From: Clytia hemisphaerica
Lineage: Eukaryota > Cnidaria > Hydrozoa > Leptothecata > Clytiidae
Direction of reading: 5' to 3'
Length of the DNA: 64,000 nucleotides
Assembly: GCA_902728285.1 (NCBI GenBank)
Contig: CACVBU010000165.1
Coordinates: forward strand, 124,001 to 188,000
Made by a program: the position numbers and the translations under genes. The notes under the pieces are model-generated. The model worked only from the letters and a program-made list of their open reading frames with translations. It did no database searches and was not told where the DNA came from. This document shows positions 35,291 through 47,800 of the stretch, one piece after another. Position 1 is the stretch's first letter. Every line of letters begins with the position of its first letter.

Positions 35291-38200
35291 ATGTATTTGA
35301 TAGTGTTTGTGTGTCAGCTATGCTTTGTTTACTCCAATTGGTATTCGGGCGAAGAAAAACAACAAACAACAATACATCTTGATACAGAAGAAGCATCCAA
35401 ACCTATTTCTACGTCATCACCGATCGAATGCATTTTGGAATGCCAGAAAACAGTTAAAGAAAGCTATTATGTAGAAAAGGAAAATCAATGTTTTTGCTTG
35501 AAAAATGAAGATCAGAAGATATTCTCGAGGAAGAAAGCTGAAGGAATATTTTACGCTTCTAAGGTAACTATCCTGGGGGGGGGGGGGTATTTAGGAAAAT
35601 GGAGGGTACGGTATGTGCCGCCCTTAAGGGTATTTTTTTTGGACTAAGTCCCGCTAAGGGTCGGAAAAATCAGAAAATCTAATTTCAGTCTTACTAAGGG
35701 TCGGAGTAAAATTCGAAAGAAAGATCGAAATTTGGTCAAAATTGGTCAAATTTGTCCCAATAAGGGTCGTAAAATTCACAACACGTTTCTTTGTTTTCTC
35801 ATTTTTAGTCCCGGTAAGGGTCTAAAGGTCGAAGATCGGGCGGCAGCCCCCCCCCCCGTCAGCTCGAAACTCTAGTACCTCCCCCTGGGGGTAACTATAT
35901 GTCTGAAATTCTACTGTGAGTATCTATGTTTATTTCAGTTTAGCTTTTTCTGTTCTGAAATTTAACCTGTGAGGACAGATCATAACAATTTTTTGTATCA
36001 CGCATATCTCTCACATATTTAGTCTGAATCGCAGACTTCTATATAATATATATATATTTCCTATATAAGAAACTTTTTTCGCTAGAGGATGAACAGAAGC
36101 AGGAGAAGCCTATCATATATTGGGCTTTTTTTTAATACAAGCAATGAGAATCTTTTGCGCTGTCTGTCAGCAATAAAAATAGATTATGAGGGAATTTTGA
36201 TAAAATACTTCGAAAAGCTCTTAGATCAAGAGCTTGCATTTTCATATCAATGAAGGGTGCCGTAGGGTAGGCTTGGGTAGGGTAGATTATTTTTTAGCAG
36301 ATCTTTATTGTCTCTTTTGTGCTCAAATGACTTGAAAGTTTTCTATGCATTTTTTTTCAAATTTAAGGTCTCTAGACATACCCAATTTTTCGATTTTACC
36401 CCAACTTAAATGGCAGTTTAAATTCATTTTTTCAAAAGCAGTTTGTTCTTAAACATGTCAAAGAAGCGAAAATATAAGGTTTTATCCACAGATATCTGTA
36501 AAGCCCGAAGGGCTAGATAAGCAACTTTAAGCCTTCTCCAGCAAAAAAAAGTGAAGCAAAAATTTGACTTTTTGAATTTCGTGCCAATGGATAGGATCTA
36601 GCATTTTAATTGTTTTCGGAGCGCGAGATAAAAAAAAGTAGGCGGCAAACGCTATTTCACATCTCTCAAACCGGTGAAATTGCATATTTTAGTCACGTGA
36701 CTTTGGTAGGAAATCCTTCCAAACATAGGCTTCACTTTTGGATAAAAGCCGCAAATCTAGCCCTTCGGGCTTTACAGATCTGTGGTTTTATCTTCCAATT
36801 CTGAAATTGATTTTTCACTATGACCAGAGTCAGAGCCCTTAGGGAGCGGTCATAAAGTATCTACTAGAGGGGGGTGGAGGATATTTTGAAAAATCCAAAA
36901 AAAATTTCGCACCCCCTCCCCTAACCTGGAAAAAATTTTTACGCGAAAAAGAATTCATCCAGATGCGGTACAAAGAGTATTATTTGTTTGTATGTCAAAA
37001 TAAGGTAAGGGAGATAGTTTAGCCCTGTTAAGTTAAAGTATAACAGGGTTAAGACAATAATCATCAAGTGGTTTTCTCTGAGCTTCTGTAAAATTTGGAA
37101 AAAAATACGGCTTATTTTCCCCAGTAGTGACCTGGCTTAATTTTCTGGGGGTGCAAACTATGAAATTGGCGCCCCTGGTATTTTTTGTCCTTACTCGCGC
37201 CCTCCATTATTAAGTGAAACTAGAAACTGTAAGCAGTATGGTTGAAAGGAACGCCCGGAATCTTTGACTTGAGTCAAGAAACTTGGAATTTGTTTTTTGT
37301 AATTTGAAATGTTAAGGTGTTTTGGCATTAGCAGATGCTAAGGAGGCGCAACCATGGTTTGTGCCGACAAGCGAAAATTTCAATATTTTTCACCACCATT
37401 TTAGCTAAAAGACACTTTGTTTTGACAAATTTCTTTTAAGAAGTACTTTTTCAAACCACTCTGATGAGCTGTGAGAGCCACTAATCTACTTCCCTCACCT
37501 AGCTCAATGTTAAAAACCAAAAGGGCAAGGTGATGATGCCCAAATAATGCCAATATGAAATGTACATATATGCAATAAGATAAATTATGAGTTGTCGGCC
37601 GTAAGGCCGAAAAATTTTGGAAATCTTCAAACGTAAAACTATGAAATTAGACTTCCTACATTTTCTCTTGAGTTTCCCAAAAAGAAATTGGAACACCCCC
37701 CCCCCCCTAAACCCTCAAAAGAAATTTGGAACCCCCCCCCTAACCCTCGAAAAAAATTTCGACCCCCCCCCTAGAATCCCCACCCCCCCCCCCCTAGTAG
37801 ATACTTTATGACCACTCCCTTAATCACATCAATACGTGAATCACGCAATCTTTTTTTGCGTGAATGTATGAAATTTCTATTTTTACCCTCAAATAAGCGT
37901 ATGTAAATTTTCCGAATTTTTCCTATTCCTAAGTTCTTCAACAATGGCATTCATGGTAGTGAAAACTATTTTTGAAGGATTGATTCAAAAATACACATTT
38001 TCTTTCATTTCTCCTTTCCTCTAGAGTATACAATAAAAACATTATGTGTGATTTTTCAGCTCTCATTTTATACACTAAAATCCATTCGCTCTAGGTGTGC
38101 ACTTATCTAAGTTTGCCATTTTTTGACCAATGCTACTATCATTAAATTTATTATGTACCGTTGAAAAGATAATTCAGATCACTATAATTTCATAGAAAAA

Positions 38201-39754
38201 TAATGTTTTTCCATTCATGTTTTTTTGTTTTTGTTTTTTCATCAGCGATATCGAAATTGCCAAGAAATCAAAGATGTATGTCTCAATTGCAAGTCTGGCA
38301 TTCACACAGTTGAACCTGAACGTGATGTATCGACCAAAGTTTTTTGTGATATTGATACAATTAAAGGTAAAACAAAAGTACAACTCCGGTGAAACCCACT
38401 TCAAAAAGTCAGAGATAGATTCAAATTAGTTGATCATCGGATCTTTAGCCTATCACTGGATCTTTAGATCATTCCTTATATAGGAACATTAGCCTAAAAG
38501 CTAGAAAACTGTCAATGTCTTTCAAAATGTCTTATGTAGTTTATGCCAAACTTTGACTTAAAGCGCATGCGTAAGGGCATTATGTTCTAGAGGAAATAAC
38601 TATTTTTAGTTTACCTTTGTTTGAGTTTTCTTTTCTCGATAATAGTCTAAAGAACCGATCCGGCTTAAAGAAACGATGATTTGCTTATTAGATCTTTTCC
38701 CTGACTTTCAATCACCCAAACTACTCTTTTAGGTGTAAAAACTTTCCCGAGCAGAAACTTTCACGAAAAATAACAAAATTTACGACATTCTCGTATAACT
38801 CCAAATAGGACATAAGTTTGATGAGGAAAATTTAAAAAGTCAAAAAAAAAATTTACTATAACTGGCAGTTTTGAAATCTACATCCTTATACGCTTCTTTT
38901 GACGTAAAAATGACCATGACTAAGGCCCTAAATTTTCTGCACCAAACTTATGTCCTTTTTGTACATGCCACACGAGTTTATTACTTTCGCGAATTATTCG
39001 AATTATTTGCGAATATTTTAAACATCTTTTTTACGAACCATCTTAACTGTGACACGAATTTTAGTTTAGTAAAAAACGCCTTTCATGGCATTTTCCAAAC
39101 TCTCAAAACCAACTCTCTTTATCGCTGTTTAGGCCTAAAAAAGGCAAAAACCTCTTCACAGAAACCAGTTGGAATCTTCCCATTAGGGGATGTTCGCATC
39201 TATCTCTCAAAGCTTCTAATTATCACGAGAAACACTAGAAGTTAAGCTAGGTTAATGAACATGATGATTTTTTTTACTCAGGTACCAAATACACCTTTTT
39301 GATCAACGGTAAACGTCACCCATCATTGAAACTTATGGACAAATGGGAAGGTTTTCCTCAAACTTATGGTGTTGGAAAAACATATGTTGGAGATGTTCAA
39401 GATGAGGTGTTCAGAGCAAATGAAATCATCACCTGGGAAAATACTGCAGGACGAAGTGGACCATATCAATGGTTAGGATTCAGCTCTAGTGTTTTCGCCA
39501 ATAAACAACTGCATATTGAATTCTGGATTAAGTTTGTGGCATCTGTTCCAAACCGTTCTAACAATTTTGGGATGAAAGTCTATGGTGTGGTTTATAATTC
39601 GTGGGTTGATGATTGTCAAAAAGATGAGTGGTGCAAAGTATCTTTGAATATCAAGTGTCGCAGCAATGGCTATTATGTCATTTTGATCTTTGATTCCATC
39701 AATCGAAGACAAGTCGTTCGAATTACACATTTCACACTAACCATTTTGAAATAA
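35291..39754 (+). CDS. secreted PAN-like / fibrinogen-like-start protein, copy 1 (288 aa)
   Basis: Exons 35291-35563, 38246-38366 and 39282-39754, joined in phases 0 and 1. Exon 1 (91 codons) has a short signal peptide (MYLIVFVCQLCFVYSNWY) and four cysteines in a PAN/apple-like pattern (ECILECQKT, NQCFCLKN). Exon 2 has the NC-EI---SGIH-V-P---VFCDI pattern that opens fibrinogen-related and COLF1-like domains, but the GGGW segment that normally follows is absent. Exon 3 (about 157 residues) is rich in aromatic and beta-strand-like segments (QWLGFSSSVFANKQLHIEF, WVDDCQKDEWCKVSLN) and ends TLTILK; I do not recognise this domain. Likely an extracellular binding protein, but function is unknown. 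AATAAA (39750-39755) overlaps the stop codon. The exon 1 donor is affected by an insertion at 35572. Confidence 0.75.
35572..35890. mobile_element. hAT-like MITE inserted at the exon 1 splice donor
   Basis: GTAACTAT is duplicated exactly at 35564-35571 and 35891-35898. In paralog copy 2 the same site occurs once (45552-45559), continuing with the same ATGTCT. The 319-bp insert begins CCTGGGGGGGGG and ends CCTCCCCCTGGGG, with runs of G/C near both ends and repeated CTAAGGGTCGGA/TAAGGGTCTAAA words. The duplicated 8 bp is the 5' splice site itself. Confidence 0.85.
36486..36785. mobile_element. MITE nested in layer A (layer C)
   Basis: Inverted repeat CCACAGATATCTGTAAAGCC... and ...GGCTTTACAGATCTGTGG extending to GAAGGGCTAGAT, flanked by TTTTAT on both sides (36480-36485 and 36786-36791). 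300 bp without coding sequence. Confidence 0.65.
36842..37819. mobile_element. TTA-flanked element nested at the end of layer A (layer B)
   Basis: Ends GGGAGCGGTCATAAAGTATC and GATACTTTATGACCACTCCC, with TTA on each side (36839-36841, 37820-37822), a PIF/Harbinger-type target. Runs of G and C lie next to the ends. The insertion hit the TTAA at the right edge of layer A. It contains the 34-bp motif (37338-37371) shared with 480-513 and a GGCCGTAAGGCCGAAA hairpin near 37590. Confidence 0.75.
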
Positions 39755-39755
39755 A
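39750..39755 (+). terminator. AATAAA overlapping the stop codon, copy 1
   Basis: The hexamer shares the TAA stop of the copy 1 gene; the same arrangement is at 47896-47901 in copy 2. If used, the 3' UTR would be only a few tens of bases. Confidence 0.35.
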
Positions 39756-42387
39756 AATGTTATGCAATCATTGCAAATGGAGGATACAAGATGTTTAGCC
39801 CAAAGGTTGGTATCCAGAGACACTTACACCAATTTTTGATTTTACTAATGGACGTGATATAATCCATCACAAATAAGTGAACTAAGGGACTGTGTTTGAG
39901 TATTGTGTAACCCCTTAATGGTCATTTTTAATGTTTCATGTCCCTCTTTCTCTCTAGCTGTCGTAAAAGTCATGCATCGATATTACAGCCTATGTAAAGA
40001 TACAAAATGTTCATAGCGACAGCTACATTCCCGGGGGGGGAGGTTACCCAAGATAAGCGGCCTAAAGTACGTCCAACCTTCTCAAAGTGCACTGTCACTG
40101 TCAAAATGAGCAAGGCGGGTAAGAAATAGTGCACTATGAGGGTGTAAAATCTTTAAATTGTGACCATATTTTGCCTAGAAATAGTCAAAATTTGCCGAAA
40201 AACACGCGTAAGATCGTTTTTTTTTCTCTTAAATTTACTCAAATTTGGATAAATTTTCCCTGCATTTTAAAAGTCCGATTTCAAAGGCCTAATTTTGGGC
40301 TGCAAGTAAAATTTTTTTTTATTATTTCAAAATAATTATTTAATATATGATTAAGGTATGTATGACATATCTGAAAGCCAGTAATATTTTTTATCTAATG
40401 GTAATAATTTCGGTTAAATTTTAAAAACTTAAACAGGATATAAATAAAATCTTTAGAATTTTAACATTACCTACTTCAAAGAAGTTGAAGCCACCCATTG
40501 CTTTTGAATTTTGAAAGAATAATTTCGGTACTCTGTTCCCAATGGATTGAACTAGAAAAGCTTCTTGGGATTTTTCTTTAGAATCTCTTAAACTCATAAT
40601 CTTAGTTTTTGTACAAATATTGAGAAAAAAGTTAATTTTTTTCAGTTATCTCTAAATTGAGGATGAAAAACTCGATTAGATATAAAATCCAAAGACACTT
40701 TTTAAGTTTTTTCTTTGGGGAATCAGGTTTAATAACTACGAATCCCGTTTCCAGAAATGCAGTTCGGGTGAAACAACGCCTCAATTGTTATTTCACCCTC
40801 ACTTTCTCCTAGGCTTGATATCCATTTCACCGTCTAGTTTTTTAATATTTTGTCTCTTTGTCCTTTTTCCATCTAGAATTTGATTTTCAATAGATTTGTA
40901 TTGCAGTTTTTTTATCTTTTTATTAATTCTCCATTATTTAATAATTTAGCTTTTATTTAATTGTATATTAATTGCCGTAATTTTTAATATTAACTTTTAA
41001 CGATCATTTTAACTTTAATTTTCAATTCATTTTTAATTATGTATAGCCGATGTAAATAAAAACCTTGTCAAAAAATTCATTTTTATGTTGAAAAAGGCCT
41101 GTAAGGCCGAAATATTTATGAAAAGTTGTAACAACACTCAATGAAAACAAGAAACATTGGCTCTATATTGACTTCTAATATCATAGATAATACTAGTAGG
41201 GACCTTTAGCATCTAGGAATTTGAAAAAGTACGACAGGATTGAACAAAAAAAGCCCTTGGGGATTGATATTGGGATTCTTTTCATGTCAATTTTCTCATG
41301 AGAATAGTGAATTTTCATAGGGTAATTAATAGACGTTTTCAAAAAGGTTCCAAGGGTAGAGTTTTTAACTCTGAGTTTTAACGCTAGACTAGGACCTTAG
41401 GATCTGAGGATCCAAAAGTTCAAAAATGATCCAGTAGGGCTTGAAATATAGCCTAGAAACCAATAAATCTCTCACAGATCGAAATAATCGATGAAATCAA
41501 GTTGAAGGCCTAAAAATTGACATTCTTGCTCGAACTTCAATTTTCAAAAAATGGTAAATTAGCCAAAAGTGCCAATATATTATGGCACTGATTGTAGCTA
41601 AGCACTTGCTTTTTTATGTCTTCTTCTTTGATATTTCTCTTAGACGAGCTCCGCTTTCTTGGAAAGCTTTTCAAACGAAATAATAACAAGTGCACAAGGT
41701 GATTACTGATCCAACGATGATTAAGAGACTTCAAAGATACTAAATCATTGTCCAAAACACAAACATGATTACTTATCGGGGAGAAAAATGTCAGGGAAAA
41801 AAAACCTGATGACAGATTGCGTATTTTCTGGTCCAGTACGCTGAAGTTCTAAAGACGTGGGCGAAAATATACAGTTTTTAGCGATCTTTAGAGCTTCAGC
41901 GTGTCGCTTTAAGAAAACTCCACAGCTGCTATCAGGTTAGGGGAAGTGACGAAAATTTTGAGGGGGTGACAAAATTTTCCCCTGACAAATTTTCCCCCGA
42001 TATCTTATCACCCTACCAAAATTTTTACCGGGTTTTTTTATCCCCGACGAAAAACTTTTTCGTGATTTTTACCCCTGCCCAAAACTTTTACCCAGTTTTT
42101 TAATCCCTGACCAATATTATCCCCGATTAATTTTATTTTATTTTAACAGAAACAAGACGACTTGAAGTCGTAAATTTCGCCTAAAGTTTAAACTGTATGG
42201 GAAAAACAAGAAGTAGAGATGGAAGCTAATCTGAAATCTACTTTACATCGAGCCTTGATGAAACAATTTTATAAGAACAACGAGGCTCAAAGTAGCTAAA
42301 AAAATAAGACCAATTTAAGAACAATGGTTGTTTAATTCTTAAGAATAAATAACTGAAGGGTATCGATGGTCGCGATGGTATATCACC

Positions 42388-42566
42388 GTCTATCAAGAGT
42401 TATTGATTTGATTCTCATAAAGTATATGCTTATAAGAAAGATAAATATGCTCATATTGTGTGCCATTGCTTGTTTACTTTGTAAAAACTAATTACCGAAA
42501 GTTATATCACCATCTATCAAGAGATATTGTTTTATTCTTATAAAGTATATGCTTATAAGAAAATAA
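42388..42566 (+). repeat. direct repeat of about 60 bp, period about 114 bp
   Basis: ATCACCGTCTATCAAGAG... ATAAAGTATATGCTTATAAGA (about 42383-42443) recurs as ATCACCATCTATCAAGAG... ATAAAGTATATGCTTATAAGA (about 42507-42561). Two partial copies of a tandem unit. Confidence 0.7.
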
Positions 42567-43301
42567 AGAAAAAATCCAATCTGTGAAGCTAGAGACACAA
42601 AGATATATGACGGAATCCAAAGAAAACTCGCGAAAATCGTCCGTGGTTATACGAGCGTGCAATTTGTAAATCAAATTTGGTGAGTTCGTCCACCGTATCG
42701 AGTACTTCGTAATCGTTTTCTAATTTTTTTCCTCACCGCCGGCGCCGCCACCGCAGAATACTGACTGTAATACTTTCACTATGGCGAAATTAAAAAGGAT
42801 TTATACTGTAGTTTTCCATTGTAAACGTTTCCAGGGATGTTTCTTAACAGACAAATAGAATGACTTTCTTTTCAAACGAGTTCTTTTGCCTAATAAACAC
42901 AACAAGCAAAGTTAAAACTACAATGGTTTGATAAAAAATAACAATAGTAACACAATGTTATTAGTTTCGGCGTTTCTTATCAAATATTTCCCTATTATAG
43001 GGGAATATTTGTTAATACCGTAATTTTTCTTCTCCAAGTCTAACGCCGGTTTTGGTCAATTTCGTGAGTTTATTGTGCATGAGTCTCTTTTTAAATCAAG
43101 CTCCGGCGGTAAAAACAGTAGAATGTTCTTTTTTTGAGGCGGAAGACGTCATTTTTTCGAGAAACGTCCGTGGAAAATATGCATACGGCACTCTATTTTC
43201 CTTACCGATGGGGCAACGAAGCCGGTTTCGGAAGCGTATTGTTGATCGGACCATACTGCTTTGATTCTAACCGTCAAAACAAAGATGGCAGCAAAAAATA
43301 G

Positions 43302-43567
43302 CAGCCAATTCGATTGACTTCAAAATATGCCGTTTTTACCCTGATTGCCAAATATTTTGCATTCGTTGACAAAAATTTGGCAAATGTGGCAAAATTTGAG
43401 TGCCATAAATGCCAAATTAAAAAGATGTGGTGAATCTGGCATTCTTGGCGTTTTTGGAACTTACCTCCATACGTGTCCATCACATGAAGCTGTGATCTTT
43501 TGATTGAAATTGTGGATTTGGCAAAGTTGGTGAGTATGGCAAATTTGGAAGTCAATCGAATTGGCTG
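43302..43567. mobile_element. MITE, CAGCCAATTCGATTGACTTC ends
   Basis: CAGCCAATTCGATTGACTTC at the left is mirrored exactly by GAAGTCAATCGAATTGGCTG at the right, flanked by TAG on both sides. The interior repeats TTTGGCAAA/ATGCCAAAT words. Confidence 0.75.
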
Positions 43568-44239
43568 TAGACAACAACTTTTGCTCTTTCGCTATTTTTT
43601 TTTGGTTTTTATGCTTTAATGAGTTGAATTGGATCATGATTTTTGTACGATTATCACAAGGAATGATCGATGATGAACGTTGTTTATCATTCCTTCCTGG
43701 ATTTGATGTTTTGTTTACATTCTGTTGGTTTGGAATGAGAGATACAATCTCTTGGTCTTGGTCTTGGAAAAACAGGACATTTTGTCAACTTTCACAACAA
43801 ACTAACTTCAATTTTGCTTGTAAATTTACATAAATTGTAAGAAGGCAAGTGACTGTGAAAAATCTGACCATGGTATACCTGAAAAATTTCATGCTTGCAA
43901 CATCAAAAAAGTTTGCACCCAATCAATGTGACAATGCAACAATGGTTGATGAACTGATTAGCTAAAAATTTAAACATGGAGCAAAATTGACTGGTTAATG
44001 ATTGAATTTCCCTTGGTCTTTTTATCTACAACAATGAATTAACTGGTTAGTAACAGTTAGTGAAAACTCTTTGTGGGAAGAATAATTCTGTTGCAGTTAA
44101 TTTCAAACTTTTTTTAAGCTGATAAAGCGGAACACCACGGCCAATATGAAGAATGTTAACTTCTGAAATTGTTTATTTCATTGAATATGGATGTAATCAA
44201 TTGAAATCACCTCACATGTACAATTAAAATTTTTCTTGA

Positions 44240-44450
44240 ACTTGGAGATTTTTTTCCTCGCGTGCATTTAAAACCTGGAAAACTTTAGTCGTGAATTTAT
44301 TTGGAGATCTTTTTCCGCGTTCATTTTAAACGTGGAAACTTGTGTTTTGAATTTGGAGATTTTCTTATGTGCATTTAAAACGTGGAAAGCTTTTGTCGTG
44401 AACTTGATATTTTCTTCCACATATGCATTTAAAAAATGAAGAAAACTCAA
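44240..44450 (+). repeat. degenerate tandem repeat, units of about 50-65 bp
   Basis: About four units each combine TTGGAGATTTTTTTC, GTGCATTTAAAAC, TGGAAA and TTAGTCGTGAA-like words. The units vary by substitutions and small gaps. It lies 0.4 kb upstream of duplication copy 2. Confidence 0.65.
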
Positions 44451-44826
44451 GTGATTTCCTGGCATGACAACTTTTTTTCTTTCCTGACATTTTTTTGGAA
44501 ATTATGATTGTTTCCAAGTATGGTATGTGATATTGTTTGCTTTTGCAGCATGCTTTTGGAAATCATAAAATGGCTTCTGTTAGGGGGAATTCTTTCCTAT
44601 CGACATTCTTTCAGATTATGAAAATGTTTCCCAGTAAATAAAAATGAGATTTTTTTCTCAAAACCTGAAATACTGGCAATTACATAAATACATTTTTGAA
44701 ATTCTTAAGGGCTTGTGTTGCTTGATGTTATCTGAGATTTAAAGCACTTTGAAATCTTTTGAGTACATCAATTATTTTATCATTTGTAAAGGAAATATTT
44801 ATCTCCATCTTTGCGGCTCTTGTTTG

Positions 44827-47800
44827 TATTTATGGAATTCATAATATTTCATGGAATATTTATAAAACTGATGCATAGCCCATATATTCAAGCATGAATA
44901 AAAAAAGGAGATTTATTCTCAGAAAGAGCTCTGATTAAAATCATCAAAGATGGTAAAGTAATCACCTTTTACAAACATTTCAAAATATATTCTTTGTTTG
45001 AATTTTCGGTGTTACTTTACACGGAATTTTTCAAATTATTATGTTCTTGATATATTCTCAATTGCTATAGTAAATGTTAGTTCATCACAATTAAATATTA
45101 TCACCTCTAAAATAAATTTGACGAACCATTGATTGAGGAACCTAAAATGTTCAAGTTTTTGTTATTCTCGTCGAGGATTTTTACTGTACTTTTGCTTATT
45201 GGGATATGGTGAAGACATATTTCACAATGAGTTTGTACTAACTTTAATAATATCAATTTTTGACACTGATTTATCATTATGCATTTGATAGTGTTTGTGT
45301 GTCAGCATTGCTTTGTTTACTCAAATTGGTATTTGGGCGAAGAAAAACAACAAACAACAACACATATTGATACAGAAGAAGCATCCAAACCTATTTCCAC
45401 TCCATCATCAATCGAATGCATCTTGGAATGCAAAAAAACAATGAAAGGAAGCTATTATGTCGAAAAGGAAAATCAATGTTTTTGCTTGAAAAATAAAGAT
45501 CAGAAGATATTCTCGAAGAAGAAATCTGAAGGAATATTTAAAAGTTCTAAGGTAACTATATGTCTAAAATTCTACTGTCAGTATCTCTGACTATCTCAGT
45601 TTAGCTTTTTCTGTTCTGAAATTTAACCTGTGAGGACAGATTTTTTGTATCGCGCATGTCTCTCACATATTTAGTCTGAATCGCAGACTTCTATATATAC
45701 TATATATATTTCCTATATAAGAAAATTTTTTCGCTAGAGGATGAGCAGAAGCAGGAGAAGCCTATCATATATTGGGCTTTTTTTTTAATACAAGCAATGA
45801 GAATCTTTTGCGCTGTCTGTCAGCAATAAAAAACAGATTATGAGGTAATTTTGATAAAATACTTCGAAACAGTCTTAGCTAGAGAGCTTGCATTTTCATA
45901 TCAATAAAGGGTGCCGTAGGGTAGGGCTTGGGTAGGGTAGATTATATTTAGCAGATCCTTATTGTCTCTTTTGTGCTCAAATGACTTGAAAGTATTCTAT
46001 ACATTTTTTTCAAATTTAATCACGTCAATACGTGAATCTTGCAATCTTTTTTTGCGTGAATGTATGAAATTTCTATTTTTACCCTCAAATAAGCGTATGC
46101 AAATTTCCCAATTTTTCCTATTCCCAAGTTCTTCAACAATGACATTCATGGTACTGAAATCTATTTTTAAAGGATTGATTCAAAAATACACATCCCTGCC
46201 TTTTCTCTAGAGTATAGAATAAAAACATTATGTGTTATTTTTCAGCTCTTATTTTATACACTAAAATCCATTCGCTCTAGGTGTGCACTTATCTAAGTTT
46301 GCCATTTTTTGACCAATGTTACCATAGTATAAGAAAGCCGCGGCTTTTTTATACTATGATGCTTTTTATACTATGATGCTACTTGTTTTTTCATTAGCGA
46401 TATCGAAATTGCCAAGAAATCAAGGATGTATGTCTCAATTGCAAGTCTGGCATTCACACAATTCAACCTGAACGTGATGTATCGACCAAAGTTTTTTGTG
46501 ATATTGATACAATTAAAGGTAAAACAAAAGTACAACTCCCATGAAACGCACTTCGAACAGTCAGAGATAGATTCAAATTAGCTGATCATCGGATCTTTAG
46601 CCTATCACTGGATCTTTAGACCATGTTATATAGGAAAAATCAGCCTAAAAGCTAGAAAACTAAATCAGGCGGTGGTGTAATTAGGGCCGACGTAAAAGGG
46701 GCCGGCGTTAAATCAGGGCCGGTGTTAAAAGGGCCGATAAGGTAACTATTTTTAGTTTTCCTTTGATTGAGTTTTCTTTTCTCGATTATAGTCGAGAAAA
46801 GAACCGATTCGGCTTAAAAAAACGATGATTTGCTTATTTGATCTTTTCCCTGACTTTCAATCACTCAAACTACTTTTTTAGGCGTAAAAACTTTCGCGAG
46901 CAGGAACTTTCACGAAACATCGCGATATATTTACGACATTCTTGTGTAACTCCAAATAGGACATAAGTTTGGCGAGGAAAATTAAAAAAGCCAAGAAAAT
47001 AATCTTACTAACATGCAGAAATCTACCTCCTTATCCTACGTTTCTTTTGACGAAAAAATGACTATGACTAAGGCCCCAAGTTCTCTACGCCAAATATATG
47101 TCCATTTTGGACATGCTACTTACACGAGTTTACTTAGAATTATCGAAGTATTTAAACATCTTTTTGTGAACCATCATAACTATGACATGACTTTTAGTTT
47201 AGTTAAATTGCTAATTAAAAAAAAATTTCATGTCATTTTCCCAACAACTCTCAATACCAACTCTCTTTACCGCTTCTTGGCCTAAAAAAACCAGTTGGAA
47301 TCTTCCCATCAGGGGATGTTCGCATTTATCTCTCAAAGCTTCTAATTATCACGAGAAACACTAGAGGTGATCGTTAAGCTAGGTGTAAATGAAGATGATG
47401 ATTTATTTTTTTGTCATACAGGTACCAAATACACCTTTTTGATCAACGGTAAACATCACCCATCATTGAAACTTATGGGCCAATGGGAAGGTTTTCCTCA
47501 AACTTATGGTGTTGGAAAAACATATGTCGGGGATGTTCAAGATGAGGTGTTCAGAACAAATGAAATCATCACCTGGGAAAATACTGCAGGACGAAGTGGT
47601 AGTACACAATGGTTAGGATTCAGCTCTAGTGTTTTCGCCAATAAACAACTGCATATTGAATTCTGGATTAAGTTTGTGGCATCCGTTCCAAACCGGTCTA
47701 ATAATTTTGGGATGAAGGTCTATGATGTGATTTATAATTCGTGGGTCGATGATTGCCAAAAAGATGAGTGGTGCAAAGTATCTTTGAATGTCAAGAATCG

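Larger units (their letters stand above)
36363..37823. mobile_element. outer TTAA element of a three-level nest (layer A)
   Basis: Begins TTAAGGTCTCTAGACATACC (TTAA at 36363-36366). Its right end GACCAGAGTCAGAGCCC-TTA is completed by the A at 37823 after the layer B insertion. The ends resemble those of the element at 26334-27051. Copy 2 of the gene has a single empty TTAA in the same context (46016-46019). The layer's own DNA is 36367-36838 apart from nested layer C. Confidence 0.7.
34841..40011 (+). repeat. segmental duplication, copy 1
   Basis: Alignable along its length with 44827-48144: same promoter-side sequence (TATTTATGGAGTTCATAATA start), same three exons, introns and 3' flank (ending GTAAAGATACAAAATGTT). 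It is 5171 bp against 3318 bp. Insertions at 35572-35898 and 36367-37823 together account for 1784 of the 1853-bp difference. Confidence 0.85.
40012..44239. other. spacer between the two gene copies, repeats but no gene recognised
   Basis: AT-rich spacer. It holds a G-run at about 40032, a retroelement-like hairpin (AAGGCCTGTAAGGCCGAAAT at about 41096), TTCCCC/GACGAAAA-rich DNA at 41770-42125 resembling the CCTTATCGGGG MITEs, a direct repeat at 42388-42566 and a MITE at 43302-43567. ORFs here (for example 43052-43264) show no recognisable similarity. Confidence 0.45.

Noticed and set aside
43052-43264. 70-codon ORF with a signal-peptide-like start
   Set aside because: No homolog recognised, no splice or polyadenylation context, and it lies in a transposon-rich spacer.
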